Shown: piece after piece, positions 17,042 to 26,802 of the stretch
How positions within the stretch are numbered: the first letter of the stretch is position 1
How the letters are laid out: each line of letters begins with the position of its first letter
From: Methanoculleus sp. UBA430
GTDB lineage: Archaea; Halobacteriota; Methanomicrobia; Methanomicrobiales; Methanoculleaceae
Length of the DNA stretch: 64,000 bases
Direction: 5' to 3'
NCBI RefSeq assembly: GCF_002506585.1
Contig: NZ_DAXW01000012.1
Coordinates: forward strand, 62,001 to 126,000
Notes under the pieces: model-generated
Seen by the model: the letters and a program-made list of their open reading frames with translations, nothing else
Database searches by the model: none
What the model was told of the DNA's origin: nothing
Made by a program: the position numbers and the translations under genes

Positions 17042-17487
17042 CAGACCATCTCCCGGAGTTTCGCGAAGAGTTCGTCGGCCATACGGGTCGGGTCGTCGGT
17101 CTTTTCAAGCGTAATCCCCAGTTCGTCGGCGTAGCCCCAGAGAAGCTCGATGCACCGGGCGTACCGCTGGCACGCGCCGCAGTCGCCCTCGTGCTCGTAC
17201 CAGACCTGCACCCCGCGGTCCGCCGAGACGAAGACGATGGCCGCCGCGTCGAAGGGAACGGAGCGGCCAAGGAGGACGCCAACTCCCGCGTTCAGGCGCT
17301 CGATCTCGATCTGGTTCGCCTGCGCCATCGAAAGAAGCGTCTCCTCGACCTTCCGGTCCATGGCGAGCAGCGCCTTCGAGACCGCCTGGCGGGATATGCG
17401 GAAGCGGTCTGCGATGCTGACGTTCGGGAGGCCGGTGCGGCGGAGCTGCCAGAACGCAAACTGCCTGTCGTTTAAGGGGATAGGCAT
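17041..17487 (-). CDS. HTH regulator heading the GWCP operon
   Basis: A 148-residue soluble protein. Residues ~5-50 form a helix-turn-helix (LPNVSIADRFRISRQAVSKA). Residues 70-145 form a small sensory-like domain with the cysteine cluster CGACQRYARC, which could bind metal or sense redox. It is the first gene of the six-gene operon and is co-translated with the membrane genes. No ribosome binding site precedes the ATG; a TATA box ~25 bases upstream suggests a leaderless mRNA. A perfect inverted repeat between TATA box and ATG suggests autoregulation. Confidence 0.78.
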   Translation of the reverse strand: MPIPLNDRQFAFWQLRRTGLPNVSIADRFRISRQAVSKALLAMDRKVEETLLSMAQANQIEIERLNAGVGVLLGRSVPFDAAAIVFVSADRGVQVWYEHEGDCGACQRYARCIELLWGYADELGITLEKTDDPTRMADELFAKLREMV

Positions 17488-17489
17488 GC

Positions 17490-17519
17490 GTCAACATTCA
17501 GGGGTTGACAATATATACA
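17490..17519 (-). promoter_or_regulatory. TATA box and inverted-repeat operator of the GWCP operon
   Basis: On the minus strand a TATA-like gtatatatt (17510-17518) lies about 25 bases before the ATG at 17487. Between them is a perfect inverted repeat, GTCAAC, eight bases, GTTGAC, at 17490-17509. A protein bound there would block transcription start, as expected for an archaeal repressor site. Confidence 0.65.
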
Positions 17520-17686
17520 TTTCGATCTTTCCCGTCGAGCCGGCTCGTGTGCGGTTCCCGGCGGTCGGATAGCGCCCGGGTCATACCCCACTTCCCTGAC
17601 CGGATGGTGACAGGCCGCCGGGTGTACGCTCCCCGACCGGGAGGCGGATCAGAAAATTAATCGCCGTTCCCCCGGAACAGAACCGT

Positions 17687-18463
17687 ATGGATACCGCACT
17701 GCGCGACGCCTACATTGAACTCCACGAGAAGTACTTCCCGGGCACAGAACTCCCGATCGCCTTCGAGGTCGGAGGCGCGACCGATGAAGTGGAGAAGGCC
17801 CCCGCCCCGAAAGGCTGGAGGTGCTTCGTCTGCGACCTTGTAAAGGTACGAAACGGAAAGAGCCTTGTCTTTTCCGAGGACTCCATCGGCTGCCGCGGCG
17901 GGAGGTTCTACCTCGGTTACGACGCAGAGCGGTTCCCCGACTTCCGCTACTTCCTCTCCACCGGGAAACCCGGTGAGATGGAAGGGGAGCGCTACAAGCA
18001 GACGCCGGAGATCGTCGACGAACTCGACCGGGGAACTCCCCGGATACCGACAAAGGGACGGAGCATCGTCTTCAAGCGCTGGGACAACCTCACGGACGCC
18101 GACAACCCGGACGCCGTCGTCTTCTTCGCCCGCCCGGAAGTGCTCTCCGGCCTCTTCACGCTTGCGAACTTCGACCGGGCCGACCCATACGGGGTCGTGA
18201 CCCCCTTCGGCGCCGGGTGCAGCTCGGTCTTCTCCTTCCCCTGGCTTGAGCAGCAGAGCGAGAACCCACGAGCGGTGCTCGGGATCTTCGACCCCTCGGC
18301 ACGGCCCTGCGTCCCGCTGGATGTCCTGACGATGGCATTTCCCATGAAGAAGTTCGAGAGGGTCATCGGCTATATGGAGGAGAGTTTCCTCATCACGGAG
18401 TCCTGGGAGAAGGTGATGAAGAAGATAGACCGGAGCAATAGCCTCCATTCGCCCCAAAAATGA
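17687..18463 (+). CDS. DUF169-family protein
   Basis: A 258-residue soluble protein of the DUF169 family (COG2043-type), common in methanogens and some bacteria, with no settled function. It contains conserved cysteines in WRCFVCDLVKV near 45 and GCRGG near 70, and a middle segment GAGCSSVFSFPW near 175, which could hold a metal or cofactor. A TATA-like aaaattaat lies ~31 bases before the ATG with no Shine-Dalgarno site, pointing to a leaderless transcript. It is transcribed away from the GWCP operon. Confidence 0.8.
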   Translation: MDTALRDAYIELHEKYFPGTELPIAFEVGGATDEVEKAPAPKGWRCFVCDLVKVRNGKSLVFSEDSIGCRGGRFYLGYDAERFPDFRYFLSTGKPGEMEGERYKQTPEIVDELDRGTPRIPTKGRSIVFKRWDNLTDADNPDAVVFFARPEVLSGLFTLANFDRADPYGVVTPFGAGCSSVFSFPWLEQQSENPRAVLGIFDPSARPCVPLDVLTMAFPMKKFERVIGYMEESFLITESWEKVMKKIDRSNSLHSPQK

Positions 18464-18476
18464 GCGGACGGGGGAT

Positions 18477-19238
18477 TCAACCGAGCGTCCGGTTGAAGAA
18501 CCCCGCCATCTCCGAATACGCGCTCTCCGTGAGGGGCGTCTCCACGAGCTCCCCGTCCTCGCCGATCATGAACCCGTGCGGCTCGCCCTGGTAGACCTTG
18601 AGCTCGAAGTACTTCCCGGCCGCATCGAGCTCGGTCGCGTAGCGGTAGATATCGGCCACCGGGCTCGCCTCGTCCGCCGTGCCGTGGATGATCAGCATCG
18701 GGTCGGTGATGTTGCCGATCTGGCTTGCCGGCGCCGTCCCGTTCGCCTGCCCGCCGGAGTAGGGGAAGCCGTACCAGGCGACACCCGCACTGAACTCCTC
18801 GATCCGGGGCAGGAAGAGCATCGTGTAGCGTCCGCCCGCGCAGAACCCCGCGAGCCCGATGCTGCTCGCGTTCACCTCGGGCCGGGTCCCGAGATACGCG
18901 ACCGTATCCCGGATCAGCTCTTCCGTCACGTTGTCCTGTGGCGCCTGCTCGAAGGTCTGCCACTCCGGGGCGATGACGACGAACCCATCTGCCGCCAGGC
19001 GGTCGGCCATAACCCGGTATCCGGGCTCCAGGCCGTTGAAGGAGTGGATTAGCACCACGGCCGGGGACGGCCCATCGCCTTCGGGGGTCGTGATGTAGGC
19101 CGGATAACTCTGGCCGTCGCTCTGGATGTTCACCGTCGTTCCGTTCCGCATCCCGGCAGTCCCGATGTCGGCGGCGCCCACACCGCCGACGAGAAGGAGC
19201 AGGGATACGACCGCTGCAAGCAGGATCATACTTCTCAT
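18477..19238 (-). CDS. Secreted dienelactone hydrolase-family protein
   Basis: A 253-residue alpha/beta hydrolase with an N-terminal signal peptide (hydrophobic residues 4-20, ending GVGAA). The nucleophile is cysteine in GFCAGG near 133, as in dienelactone hydrolases; the acid is the Asp in HGTADEASP near 185 and the histidine is in GEPHGF near 222. It would cleave esters or lactones at the cell surface. It is convergent with the DUF169 gene, with 13 bases between stops. Confidence 0.83.
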   Translation of the reverse strand: MRSMILLAAVVSLLLLVGGVGAADIGTAGMRNGTTVNIQSDGQSYPAYITTPEGDGPSPAVVLIHSFNGLEPGYRVMADRLAADGFVVIAPEWQTFEQAPQDNVTEELIRDTVAYLGTRPEVNASSIGLAGFCAGGRYTMLFLPRIEEFSAGVAWYGFPYSGGQANGTAPASQIGNITDPMLIIHGTADEASPVADIYRYATELDAAGKYFELKVYQGEPHGFMIGEDGELVETPLTESAYSEMAGFFNRTLG

Positions 19239-19318
19239 AGGTTACCCCCCCGTCCCAGGGTGCACCCTCATCCTGCTCACGTCATATAACGGTGACGCCC
19301 GTTCGGCAAAAAAAGTGG

Positions 19319-21136
19319 TCAGATGAGTTCCCGGATATCCGCAAACGTTGCGTTCTTCGGGACCCGGACAGCGCTCTCGGTGTAGTTCAGCCCGCCGGCG
19401 GTGCGGAGTTCGTCGAGTTCGTAGACCCGCGGCCCGTACTGGTACCCGGTCTCGTTCAGCCACCATGCCGGGTACCCAGGCTCCTCGACAGCCTCCGTCG
19501 CCGGGTCGGTTATGAGGCCGTTCGAGTACGTAACGACCAGCGTGCCCGCGAGGCCGTGCCATTCGTCGACGATCTCGTCACCCCGCATGACCGTGACGTT
19601 CGTGAGGAGACGTGCCGCCCCTTCATGGTCGCCGGCAGCGATGAGTTCGGCCGCCTCTCTATCGGTCTGCTGCACAAGGGCAATCGATTCGGCCTCGAGC
19701 TCGACCTGTTTTTCGGTGATTTCACCGATCATCGCGTCGTAGCGAAGCATGGCCCAATTCGTTACAAAATCAAACGTCCAGTAGGCGGCGTCTGGATCGT
19801 ATTCAAACCGGTCGCCGGTCGCGTATGCGGAGGATACGTTCGTTGACCCCGCGTAGATCGGCGCATAGACCGTCTCGTATGCGACCGCGGGGCCGAACCA
19901 GAGCACGCCTCCCACCGGGTCGGGGAGGGACGACCGCGCCTGGGCGACGTAACTGTAACTGCAGAAGATCTCCGAGATCGCCCGCGGGTTCGCCCCGGCA
20001 CGGACCTCCATAGAAGACCCGTTCTGGAAATTCGTGTGGGCGTCGTCGGGTCCCAGGTACCGGTAGGGGTTCCCGAACGGCCCTGCGGCTTCGCCGGTAG
20101 AGAGGTCGAATCCGGTTCCCTCGTAGTGGTCCCGGAAGAGCGAGAACGCTCCGGTCAGGTTGACCTTCTCGTCGGGCGCGATGGTGAACGGGTACGCCTT
20201 CGTGTACGAGTCCTCGACGTACGGGCTCAGGTTGAGCGACGGGGCGAGCAGGTCCTGGATGCGCCAGACCCGCATCAGCGAGTAGTAGGGGTGCGAGTAC
20301 TCGCCGTAACTGACGGCTTCGAGCCAGTCGAGGGTGCCGTCCCCGGGAGACCAAACGCCCGCTTCTTCGAGTTTTGTGAAGAGATCGGCCGAGTAGATCT
20401 GGTCGGGGTTTCCGGGAGCGACCTCGCGGATCCTGAACTCGTTTGCCGCTACAAAGACCTCTCCATCAGGGATCTTCTGCGCGACCCAGAGGCCCCCGCC
20501 GTCTTCCGGATCGAGGCTCGAGCAGATCTCAATGACCCACGCCTCCTCCGGGTCGGCAAAGACGAGCGTCTCGCCGGTTCCGTAATAGCCGTAGGTGTCG
20601 ATCAGGTCGCCGACCAGTTTAACCGCTTCCCGTGCTTTCGTGCACCGCTCGAGTGCCACGTTCGAGAGCTCCGAGGAGTAAAAGATCCGCTTTCCTTCGG
20701 CTGCATCAAGCTCGACTTTCGCGTATTCGGTGCATTCGGCGGAGAGGAGCTGGTGCTCGTTCATCATGCCGTACGAGCCGGTGTAGTAGGCGTAGGTGTG
20801 CGGCACCTGGTCGATATACCCGAGAACCATGCGCGAATCACCGCCGCTCGCACCTCCCGCCGTATCCGAACCGCTGTCGGGATCGAAAACGATTGCTCTC
20901 TTCTCTCCGGGAGCATGGTCGGCCGCGGGGACGTAGAGTATGCTGATGTCGTCGATGTTCCTCCAGTCTTTCCCGACGCCGTCGTTCGTGTGCCCGACGT
21001 ACATCGACCCGTCTTCGGATGCGCCGGGCGTTATCGCAAAGACGGTACATGCCGCTGCATTCGAGACCACCAGGGATGCAACGAACAGGCAGAGGGCGCT
21101 TCGTAAGAAAACAGTCATATCCACACGCTTTCGCAT
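19319..21136 (-). CDS. Secreted C69-family dipeptidase
   Basis: A 605-residue protein of the C69 (PepD-type) Ntn-hydrolase family. A signal peptide (MRKR, then a hydrophobic run) ends just before CTVFAITPGAS; in this family cleavage exposes the Cys (here ~Cys30) as catalytic N-terminal nucleophile. VGHTNDGVG, GSYGMMNEHQL and YGYYGTGETLVFADPEEAWVIE-type segments match the family. It probably degrades small peptides outside the cell. Promoter ccttttaag lies before the ATG at 21136; an alternative ATG at 21118 is possible. Confidence 0.83.
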   Translation of the reverse strand: MRKRVDMTVFLRSALCLFVASLVVSNAAACTVFAITPGASEDGSMYVGHTNDGVGKDWRNIDDISILYVPAADHAPGEKRAIVFDPDSGSDTAGGASGGDSRMVLGYIDQVPHTYAYYTGSYGMMNEHQLLSAECTEYAKVELDAAEGKRIFYSSELSNVALERCTKAREAVKLVGDLIDTYGYYGTGETLVFADPEEAWVIEICSSLDPEDGGGLWVAQKIPDGEVFVAANEFRIREVAPGNPDQIYSADLFTKLEEAGVWSPGDGTLDWLEAVSYGEYSHPYYSLMRVWRIQDLLAPSLNLSPYVEDSYTKAYPFTIAPDEKVNLTGAFSLFRDHYEGTGFDLSTGEAAGPFGNPYRYLGPDDAHTNFQNGSSMEVRAGANPRAISEIFCSYSYVAQARSSLPDPVGGVLWFGPAVAYETVYAPIYAGSTNVSSAYATGDRFEYDPDAAYWTFDFVTNWAMLRYDAMIGEITEKQVELEAESIALVQQTDREAAELIAAGDHEGAARLLTNVTVMRGDEIVDEWHGLAGTLVVTYSNGLITDPATEAVEEPGYPAWWLNETGYQYGPRVYELDELRTAGGLNYTESAVRVPKNATFADIRELI

Positions 21137-21248
21137 AAAGAAAAATGATAACCCGGACTTAAAAGGATGGCGAATTGTTCGTTACTGTTTCGGCACGGCA
21201 GAACGGAAAGACAAAGCATATAAGGCCGGAAAGGCTGCTCGTAAAATA

Positions 21249-21707
21249 ATGGACCCAGATGTACGTTTGAGCATGATGGAAGACTTCTTTGCTGCGTATG
21301 CGGCGGGCTTCAACAAGGCCCTTGTCGATGCGCCGGAGATCGACGTCGAGGCCACGGCAGAGGCGTTTGCCGATTGCATCATCGCGGCGGACCCGAACGG
21401 TGTCTCCTGCGGAAGGAACGGCGAGGAGTTCCGCGCTCAGATCCCGAAGGGGTTTGAGTTCTACCGGAGCATCGGGACGAAATCCATGAGGGTCGCGTCG
21501 CTTGCGGTCACACCTCTCGACGACTATCACCTGATGGCAAAGGTGCACTGGGTATCGGTGTATCGGAGGAAGGACGGCAGCGATGACCAAATTGATTTCG
21601 AGAACATCTACTTTGTCCAGACAATCGGCGAAAAACCCCGGATATTCGGGTACATCACCGGGGACGAGCAGAAACTGCTGCGCGAGCGGGGATTGATCCC
21701 GCAATAG
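21249..21707 (+). CDS. SnoaL/NTF2-like small protein
   Basis: A 152-residue soluble protein with the order helix-helix-strand expected of NTF2/SnoaL-like folds: MMEDFFAAYAAGFNKAL at the start, then ADCIIAADPNGV and a beta-rich second half (MAKVHWVSVYRRKDG). ATG at 21249 is chosen; the frame is open further upstream but has no ribosome site, and a TATA-like catataagg lies ~32 bases before the ATG. It is divergent from the C69 dipeptidase. Function unknown. Confidence 0.68.
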   Translation: MDPDVRLSMMEDFFAAYAAGFNKALVDAPEIDVEATAEAFADCIIAADPNGVSCGRNGEEFRAQIPKGFEFYRSIGTKSMRVASLAVTPLDDYHLMAKVHWVSVYRRKDGSDDQIDFENIYFVQTIGEKPRIFGYITGDEQKLLRERGLIPQ

Positions 21708-22603
21708 CAAAAGACAGCCTCGCGTCCTCACTTCACGGCCCTGCGTATCCCCCGTACGGGGTAGGATTTACCGGTGATGCGGAGAGGCGGCAACGGCGTC
21801 CCGGAAGAGAGAGGCCGGACGTCACTTGCGACAGGGATCGCTCTGGTTCCGATCGTTCCGATCACGTGCTGCTCCGCAACGTGGCTCGAATGAGGGAACC
21901 GCCGGACTGCTGGCGACACGCTCCGGAGCGGATCGGTTGTACCCGGAACGCGGAATTGTAACTCTCCGGGACGGCCGCCGGCATCTCCGAACGTATCCGG
22001 AAGCACGAGGTCACGAGAAAATCCGGATCTACCCGAAACGGTCTCGCCACACTTACAGGATATACAAAGACAACATTGAATAGCATGATAGTCCCAAAAC
22101 TACTTCAGGACCGACATTGATTGAGTCAGAAGATCCTGAATTATTAAATTGCCATTACGGGTCATAAAATAGGCTGGATATCGATAACACCCTTCGTCTG
22201 GCTTTCGAGACCTGGGGCGGAACAGAAGGCTCCAGAGAACAAAGATCCTGTTGGGATAGCCATAATGGACCGAAATCCTTTGAATGCAGTAGTTTTTGAG
22301 GATGGGTTATCAGATTCTTTTGGGATGGCAGGCATGATCACCCTGAGAACCCCACTGTCGCCATCGGGGTGAGGAATCCAGGATTTCAGGCAGAAATGGC
22401 GAAAGTGGGCACGAAGATACTCCTGCCACAGGGGCGGTATACATCCCGCTCAGGGAGAGCAAAACCCAGATGTCCGAAGGTGAAGGATGAAGTATATCGG
22501 AGCCGAGAACAACAAGACCGGTGAAACGCCCCGGCCAGCCGGGGCGGGCTTCCGGCGAGCTCGCTCCGCCTGGCAACCCGTCGTTTGAAGGAGAATCCGA
22601 GAT
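21708..22603. other. Long non-coding stretch before the histidine kinase gene
   Basis: About 900 bases without a supportable gene. The part at 22085-22330 is AT-richer than the neighbourhood. Near the right end (22521-22575) is a hairpin resembling an IS200/IS605 end. A GGAG site at 22590 serves the kinase gene. No tRNA or known RNA fold was recognised. Confidence 0.5.
22521..22575 (-). mobile_element. Second possible IS200/IS605-type right-end remnant
   Basis: A perfect 8-bp stem (22527-22534 with 22539-22546, loop of four) is followed on the minus strand by gtttcacc and preceded by GGCGGAGCGAGCTCGCCGG. The element at 7884-7920 has the same order (GGCGGAGCG, GGAAGCCC, hairpin). The shared layout suggests two decayed copies of the same end. 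No transposase frame adjoins it. Confidence 0.42.
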
Positions 22604-25087
22604 TTGGCACTGGATGATTCGTTGCTCAAAAGGATGGCCGAAACGACCCAGTACCTGGAGAACCTGATCACCTACGCGAACGCCCCCATCATCGTCTGGG
22701 ACGTAGGCCTCAGGATCACGAGGTTCAACAACGCCTTCGAGCGGCTGACGGGTCGAACCGCGGGCGAGGTCATCGGCCGGTCGCCGGAGATCCTCTTTCC
22801 CGAAACACGGCGTGAAGAGTTGATGGATCTCATCCGGAAGACGACGGCAGGGGAGCGGTGGGAGACCGTCGAGATCCCCATCCTCACGGCAGACGGCAGG
22901 ATCCGGACGGTCCTCTGGAACTCCGCCGCCGTGTACGGTGACGATCGGGCAACGGTCACCTCGGTCATCGCCCAGGGCCAGGACATCACCGGGCGCAAAC
23001 GGGCCGAAGAGGCGCTCAAGAGAGCGAACGACAGACTGGAGATGCGCGTTCTGGAGCGCACCCAGAGGCTCCGGGAGATGAACGAGGCCCTGCAGGCGGA
23101 GATCACCGAACGCGTCCGGGCGGAGGAGGCGGTGAAGGCCGAGCGGCAGCGTCTCTACGACGTCCTGGAGACGCTGCCGGTGTACGTGATCCTGCTCTCG
23201 CCGGATTATCGGGTGCCCTTCGCGAACCGTTTCTTCCGGGAACGATTCGGGGAGTCGGATGACCGGCGCTGCTACGAGTACCTCTTCTCACGCACAGAGC
23301 CCTGCGAGAACTGCGAGACCTATCGTGTCCTGAAGACAAAGGCGCCCCACCACTGGGAGTGGACCGGGCCGGACAACCATGATTACGATATCTTCGACTT
23401 CCCCTTCACCGAAGCGGACAGCTCCCCCCACATATTAGAGGTCGGCATCGACATTACAAAGCGCAAGCGTGCCGAGGAGGCGTTGCAGAGATTGAACGAG
23501 ACGCTCGAGCAGCGCGTGATCGAACGTACGGACGAACTCGCGAAGGCCAACGCCATCCTCAATGCCATCTGCGAGAATACGCCGGCACCCATCTATGTCA
23601 CCGATCGCCGGAGCCGGCTCGTGATCTGCAACCCTGCCGTGCTCCGGATGATCGGCAGACCGCACCCCGAGGTGTTCGGGAAGTCGAAAGCCGAACTCCT
23701 CGGTCCGGAGGCCGGGGAACCCATCGTAGCCCACGAGCAGCGCGTCATGGAGACCGGGATCACCGAGACCTTTGAGGAAGAGATCGGCGATCGGATCTAC
23801 TACTCGACAAAAACGCCTCTCCGGGATCTGCAGGGAGCGATCACCGGAATCATTGCCGTCGGAACGGAGATCACCGGACTGAAACGGGTGGAAGCACAGA
23901 GGCAGGAGCTCCTGGAACAACTGCAGCAGTTCGCCGAAGAGATGGAGGTCCAGAACAAAGAACTGCAATTCACCACCGGGCAACTCCAGGAGAAGAGCAA
24001 CGAACTGGTGCATCTCAACCGGGTCCTCCGGGAGAGCGAGGAACATTTCCGTTCTCTCATCGAGAACGCGTCCGATATCATCATACTTCTCGACACGAAC
24101 GGGTGCATCACTTATGCGAGCCCCTCGGTGAAGCGGATCGGCGGCTACGACCCTGAAGGCCTCATCGGCATGAACATACTCGACCTCACGCATCCCGATG
24201 ATTTCGCGGGGGTGGTGGAAGCGATGAGAACCGCAGCGACCCGGCCATCGGCGAGACTCACCTTCGAGATCAGGATCCGGCATGCGGCCGGGCGGTGGAT
24301 ATTCCTCGACGTTACGGGTGCAAACCTGCTCGGGGAGGGGAGAGACCGGAGATTCATCGTGAACGCTCGCGACGTCACCGATCGAAAACAGGCCGAAAAG
24401 GAGCGGAACAGGTTGATCGCCGGTCTGGAGGAGGCGCACCGGGAGGCAAACCTGTATCTCGACATCATGACGCACGATATCAGGAACGCGAACAACGTCT
24501 CGGGCATCTACGCCGACCTCATGCTCGACCTCCTTGAGGGCACCGAGAAGACCTACGCTCAAAGACTCCACGACAGCATCGCGCGGAGCACGGAGATCCT
24601 CATGAACGTGGCGACAATCCGGCGGATCCATACAGAATTGACGAAATTCGCGCCGGTAAGCCTCAACGGAGTCATAAAAGAGGAGATTGGAAATTTCAGC
24701 AGAGCATCGATACGGCAGAAGGTCCCACCGCTCGAGGTCCTGGCGGACAATCTCCTCTCCACGGTCTTCATGAACCTCATCGGCAACAGCGTCAAGTTCG
24801 GCGGCCCGGACGTGGAGATCGTCGTCCGGGCGGAGGAGCGGGACGGCGAGGTGCTGGTGACGGTCGAGGACAACGGACCCGGCGTGCCCGACGACGTGAA
24901 GGGGAAACTCTTCCACCGGTTCGAGCGGGGGAAGGCCCGGGGGAAGGGCGACGGGCTCGGGCTCTTCATATGCAGGACGCTCGTCGAGCGTTACGGAGGA
25001 AGGATCTGGATCGAGGACCGCGTGCCCGGCTGTCCGGAGGACGGGGCGGCATTCCGGTTCACGCTCACGCTGGCGAAGCAGGATTGA
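22604..25087 (+). CDS. Multi-PAS sensor histidine kinase
   Basis: An 827-residue cytoplasmic kinase without membrane segments. PAS domains lie at about 20-130, 185-285, 325-425 and 480-600, joined by coiled coils. The second PAS has a cysteine cluster (CYEYLFSRTEPCENCETY). The phosphoacceptor region contains MTHDIRNANN near 625, and the ATPase has the N-box NLIGNSVKFG, VEDNGPGVP and GDGLGLFI. It would autophosphorylate in response to a soluble or redox signal; no response regulator is adjacent. The start is TTG with GGAG upstream; ATG ten codons later is an alternative. Confidence 0.88.
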   Translation: MALDDSLLKRMAETTQYLENLITYANAPIIVWDVGLRITRFNNAFERLTGRTAGEVIGRSPEILFPETRREELMDLIRKTTAGERWETVEIPILTADGRIRTVLWNSAAVYGDDRATVTSVIAQGQDITGRKRAEEALKRANDRLEMRVLERTQRLREMNEALQAEITERVRAEEAVKAERQRLYDVLETLPVYVILLSPDYRVPFANRFFRERFGESDDRRCYEYLFSRTEPCENCETYRVLKTKAPHHWEWTGPDNHDYDIFDFPFTEADSSPHILEVGIDITKRKRAEEALQRLNETLEQRVIERTDELAKANAILNAICENTPAPIYVTDRRSRLVICNPAVLRMIGRPHPEVFGKSKAELLGPEAGEPIVAHEQRVMETGITETFEEEIGDRIYYSTKTPLRDLQGAITGIIAVGTEITGLKRVEAQRQELLEQLQQFAEEMEVQNKELQFTTGQLQEKSNELVHLNRVLRESEEHFRSLIENASDIIILLDTNGCITYASPSVKRIGGYDPEGLIGMNILDLTHPDDFAGVVEAMRTAATRPSARLTFEIRIRHAAGRWIFLDVTGANLLGEGRDRRFIVNARDVTDRKQAEKERNRLIAGLEEAHREANLYLDIMTHDIRNANNVSGIYADLMLDLLEGTEKTYAQRLHDSIARSTEILMNVATIRRIHTELTKFAPVSLNGVIKEEIGNFSRASIRQKVPPLEVLADNLLSTVFMNLIGNSVKFGGPDVEIVVRAEERDGEVLVTVEDNGPGVPDDVKGKLFHRFERGKARGKGDGLGLFICRTLVERYGGRIWIEDRVPGCPEDGAAFRFTLTLAKQD

Positions 25088-25134
25088 GGCCTACGGCAAT
25101 GACCGGAGAAGCTCTCGCCTCCCCGCCCCCGGTC

Positions 25135-26802
25135 TCACCGCGGCAATGACGGGTCGCTCCCGGTCGTATCCTCCGATGAATCCTCCTGCCCGGGGAGGGG
25201 GTCGACGTCGGGTATATCCTCCGGCGAGTTCTGCGCTCGGACCCGGGTCGCCGTTCCGGAGGGGATCCTGTCGACATCGGGTATACCCTCCGGGGATTCC
25301 TGCACGGTGAGGGCTGTTGATTGCGGTGTCTCTTTCTTTTCTTTCGGGCTGAGCAGTCTGGCGCGGACGGTATCCGCCAGGTCGTCCGTCGTCAGGAGAA
25401 GGAGCGTGTCGCCGGCCTCGATGACGGTGCTGCCGCCGGGGACGAAGCGTTCTTCCCCTTTCTGCAGCAGGATGATGAGGGCGCCTCTCGGCAGCCCGAG
25501 GTCGACGACCTGCTTGCCCACTGCTGTGGCGTCGCACGGTATGACCACTTCGAGCAGCTCACTCTGGGTATCGGGGTCCACCTCGAACTCCCGGGAGAGT
25601 TTGCTGGTCTCCTCGAGCGGGGCGGCGAGACCGAGCCAGCGGGCGACGGAGGGGATCGACGTCCCGTGAACCAGCGCCGAGATGATCACGATAAAGAAGA
25701 CGATGTTGAATATCATCTCTGCACCGGGCACCCCTGCGACGAGGGGGTAGGTTGCGAGGATGATCGGGACGGCGCCCCGCAACCCCACCCAGGAGACCAG
25801 GGCCTTCTCGTTCAGCGGCATCTTCCAGGGGAGCAGCGTGAGCATGACGGCGACCGGCCGTGCGATGAAGATCAGGAGGAGGGCGGCGAGAAGGCCGGGG
25901 ACGAACGCCGATACGAGCTCCGAGGGGAAGACAAGCAGCCCGAGCGCAAGGAACATCACGATCTGCATCAGCCACGCGATCCCGTCGTGGAACCGGATCA
26001 GGCTCTTCTTATGAACGACGATGCTGTTGCCCACGACAAGCCCGGCGATGTAGATCCCGATAAACCCGTTTCCGCCAAGGACGGTGGTCAGCCCGTAGGT
26101 CAGCAGCACCATCGAGAGGGTGAGCACCGGGTAGAGCCCTTCGGACTCCAGCTTGATCCGGTTCAGGAGATAGACGATGAACTTGCCGAGCGCGTAGCCG
26201 AGCAGGCCCCCGACCGCCATCTGCTGCACGAACGTCGGGACGAGATCCAGGATCGATGAGCCCGGAGTAAGGATCAGGCCGATGATCCCGGTGGTGAGCA
26301 GGACCGCCATGGGGTCGTTGCTCCCCGACTCGAACTCGAGGAACGGCCGCAGGTTTCCCTTCAGGCGTGCCCGTGCCGTCCGCAGGACCGAGAAGACCGC
26401 TGCTGCATCGGTGGACGAGACGACCGCGCCGAGAAGGAGACCTGTGAGCGGGGGGAACCCGAGGACCACGACGGCAAATATGCCCAGAAGGGCAGCGGTC
26501 AGGACGACGCCGATTGTGGAGAGGGCGATCCCCGGCCAGAGAATGGGCTGGATCTGTTCCAACCGGGTGTCAATACCGCCCGAGAAGAGGATATACGCAA
26601 GTGCGATGATGCCGATAACCTGTGCAATCGCGGGATCGTCGAACGGGATGCCGCCCGGACCCTCCGAGCCAGCCAGCATCCCGACGATGAGGAAGATAAG
26701 GAGTGCAGGAACCCCGAGCCTCTCTGAGAACTTGTTTGCTATGATGCTGATCAGGAAGAGCGTCGCTATGCCGACAAATACGAGTTCGAGAGTGAGCACC
26801 AT
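25135..26802 (-). CDS. CPA1-type K+(Na+)/H+ antiporter with TrkA-C domain
   Basis: A 555-residue membrane protein of the NhaP2/CvrA type. About 12 hydrophobic segments fill residues 5-390, with the key motifs SSTDAAAVFSVLR near 150 and ESGSNDPMAVLL near 180. A TrkA-C regulatory domain at ~400-495 (EVVIPCDATAVGKQVVDLGL) may bind a nucleotide. The tail carries two copies of a SPEGIPDVDRIPSG-like repeat, the second reading SPEDIPDVDPLPGQ. It exchanges K+ or Na+ for protons. ATG at 26802 is chosen as it precedes the first membrane segment. Confidence 0.87.
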   Translation of the reverse strand: MVLTLELVFVGIATLFLISIIANKFSERLGVPALLIFLIVGMLAGSEGPGGIPFDDPAIAQVIGIIALAYILFSGGIDTRLEQIQPILWPGIALSTIGVVLTAALLGIFAVVVLGFPPLTGLLLGAVVSSTDAAAVFSVLRTARARLKGNLRPFLEFESGSNDPMAVLLTTGIIGLILTPGSSILDLVPTFVQQMAVGGLLGYALGKFIVYLLNRIKLESEGLYPVLTLSMVLLTYGLTTVLGGNGFIGIYIAGLVVGNSIVVHKKSLIRFHDGIAWLMQIVMFLALGLLVFPSELVSAFVPGLLAALLLIFIARPVAVMLTLLPWKMPLNEKALVSWVGLRGAVPIILATYPLVAGVPGAEMIFNIVFFIVIISALVHGTSIPSVARWLGLAAPLEETSKLSREFEVDPDTQSELLEVVIPCDATAVGKQVVDLGLPRGALIILLQKGEERFVPGGSTVIEAGDTLLLLTTDDLADTVRARLLSPKEKKETPQSTALTVQESPEGIPDVDRIPSGTATRVRAQNSPEDIPDVDPLPGQEDSSEDTTGSDPSLPR

